From NCBI GenBank assembly GCA_964431735.1, contig CAYSLJ010000048.1, positions 1 to 42,887 of the forward strand: a DNA stretch of 42,887 nucleotides. The letters run 5' to 3'. Every line of letters starts with the position of its first letter. The first letter of the stretch is position 1. Under the pieces are notes generated by a model. That model ran no database searches, had not been told where the DNA came from, and saw only the letters and a program-made list of their open reading frames with translations. The stretch comes from CALARM01 sp964431735 (lineage in GTDB: Bacteria > Vulcanimicrobiota > SpSt-956 > JAKJGF01). This document shows positions 42,769 through 42,887 of this stretch, one piece after another. The position numbers and the translations under genes were made by a program.

Positions 42769-42887
42769 GCTTAGGGGTTGTCAAGAAATAACCCAATCAT
42801 ATTTACGTCTATATCGTGACGCGTCACGCGTTACGCGTGACGCGAGGATGATAACCGTTCTAACAATTTGCCAGGGTTATTTTCTTA
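42769..42887. repeat. F2 element at window end
   Basis: Left TTAGGGGTTGTCAAGAAATA then ACCC; right AGGGTTATTTTCTTA at the window edge. The core at 42815-42842 is CGTGACG, CGTCACG, CGTTACG, CGTGACG, then CGAGGATGATAACCG. It matches 25280-25387 in inverse orientation almost end to end and 14462-14498 at one end. Confidence 0.85.

Noticed and set aside
6376..42842. CGTNACG or GTGAnnn runs as CRISPR arrays
   Set aside because: Units are only 7 bp, directly abutting without spacers, dispersed, and no cas genes are seen.

Overview
The window looks like low-GC chromosomal DNA from a Gram-negative, probably motile bacterium. The Gram-negative call rests on a TolC/MacA/MacB export set, a lipoprotein with a lipobox and type IV pilin-like genes. 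Motility is suggested by cheR-cheD-cheB. Many genes are regulatory: a Ser/Thr kinase, several histidine kinases and receivers, and an FHA-GAF-cyclase. Stop codons read as the standard bacterial code. I cannot name the phylum from sequence alone. Two runs of exactly 100 N (4690-4789 and 18467-18566) are scaffold gaps inside repeat-coding DNA, so this is a draft assembly.

Layout. 1-600: an operon-like array of tiny peptide genes closed by a hairpin terminator. 662-3223: an IS21-family element whose istA is broken by two nonsense codons. 3265-5935 (minus): a YkgJ-type cysteine-cluster protein and a Ser/Thr kinase fused through a PYGQ-repeat linker to HEAT repeats. 6494-10628: an orphan Pycsar-effector-like membrane protein, a BMP-family lipoprotein, QueF, an unknown protein and a YigZ-family protein. 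10680-16050 (minus): an HtrA-like protease, three histidine kinase genes and a MoaD/ThiS-like protein. 16430-19626: formimidoyltransferase-cyclodeaminase, a highly charged repeat protein and a receiver. 19744-22200 (minus): cheR-cheD-cheB. 22693-26521: phosphoglycerate dehydrogenase-like, DUF1015 and deoxyhypusine-synthase-like genes. 27073-33477: a secreted propeller-like protein, a TPR-HEAT protein, an NlpC/P60-like hydrolase, a small membrane protein and the FHA-GAF-cyclase. 33652-36897 (minus): pilX-, pilW- and pilV-like genes. 37028-42667 (minus): macA, tolC and macB homologues.

The most striking non-coding content is a dense population of short palindromic repeat elements in nearly every intergenic space. 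I separate at least six groups. F1: about 101 bp, ends ACTGAGG/GGTCAGT, with a CG-rich core. F2: about 110 bp, ends near AAGAAAATAACC. F3: about 160 bp, ends TTACTATACTTTTGCA. F4: about 228 bp, ends TTACCG, with CTGTCCCTGGCC stems. F5: about 130 bp, AGCTATC/AGCAGTC type. F6: GTGAnnn hairpins. Several are built from 7-bp modules (CGTNACG, GTGAnnn, GCTnnnn, GGTTACT). Comparing copies shows elements inserted within elements, including a three-level nest at 8191-8672. They resemble MITEs and the heptanucleotide STRR repeats of cyanobacteria, but I recognise none as a named family.

Functionally, the kinases, receivers, cyclase and che genes make this a signalling-rich region, and the macA-tolC-macB and pilin genes form two adjacent cell-envelope modules. 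The best candidates for an undescribed system are the short-peptide array at 186-530 and the heptad-modular nested repeats.
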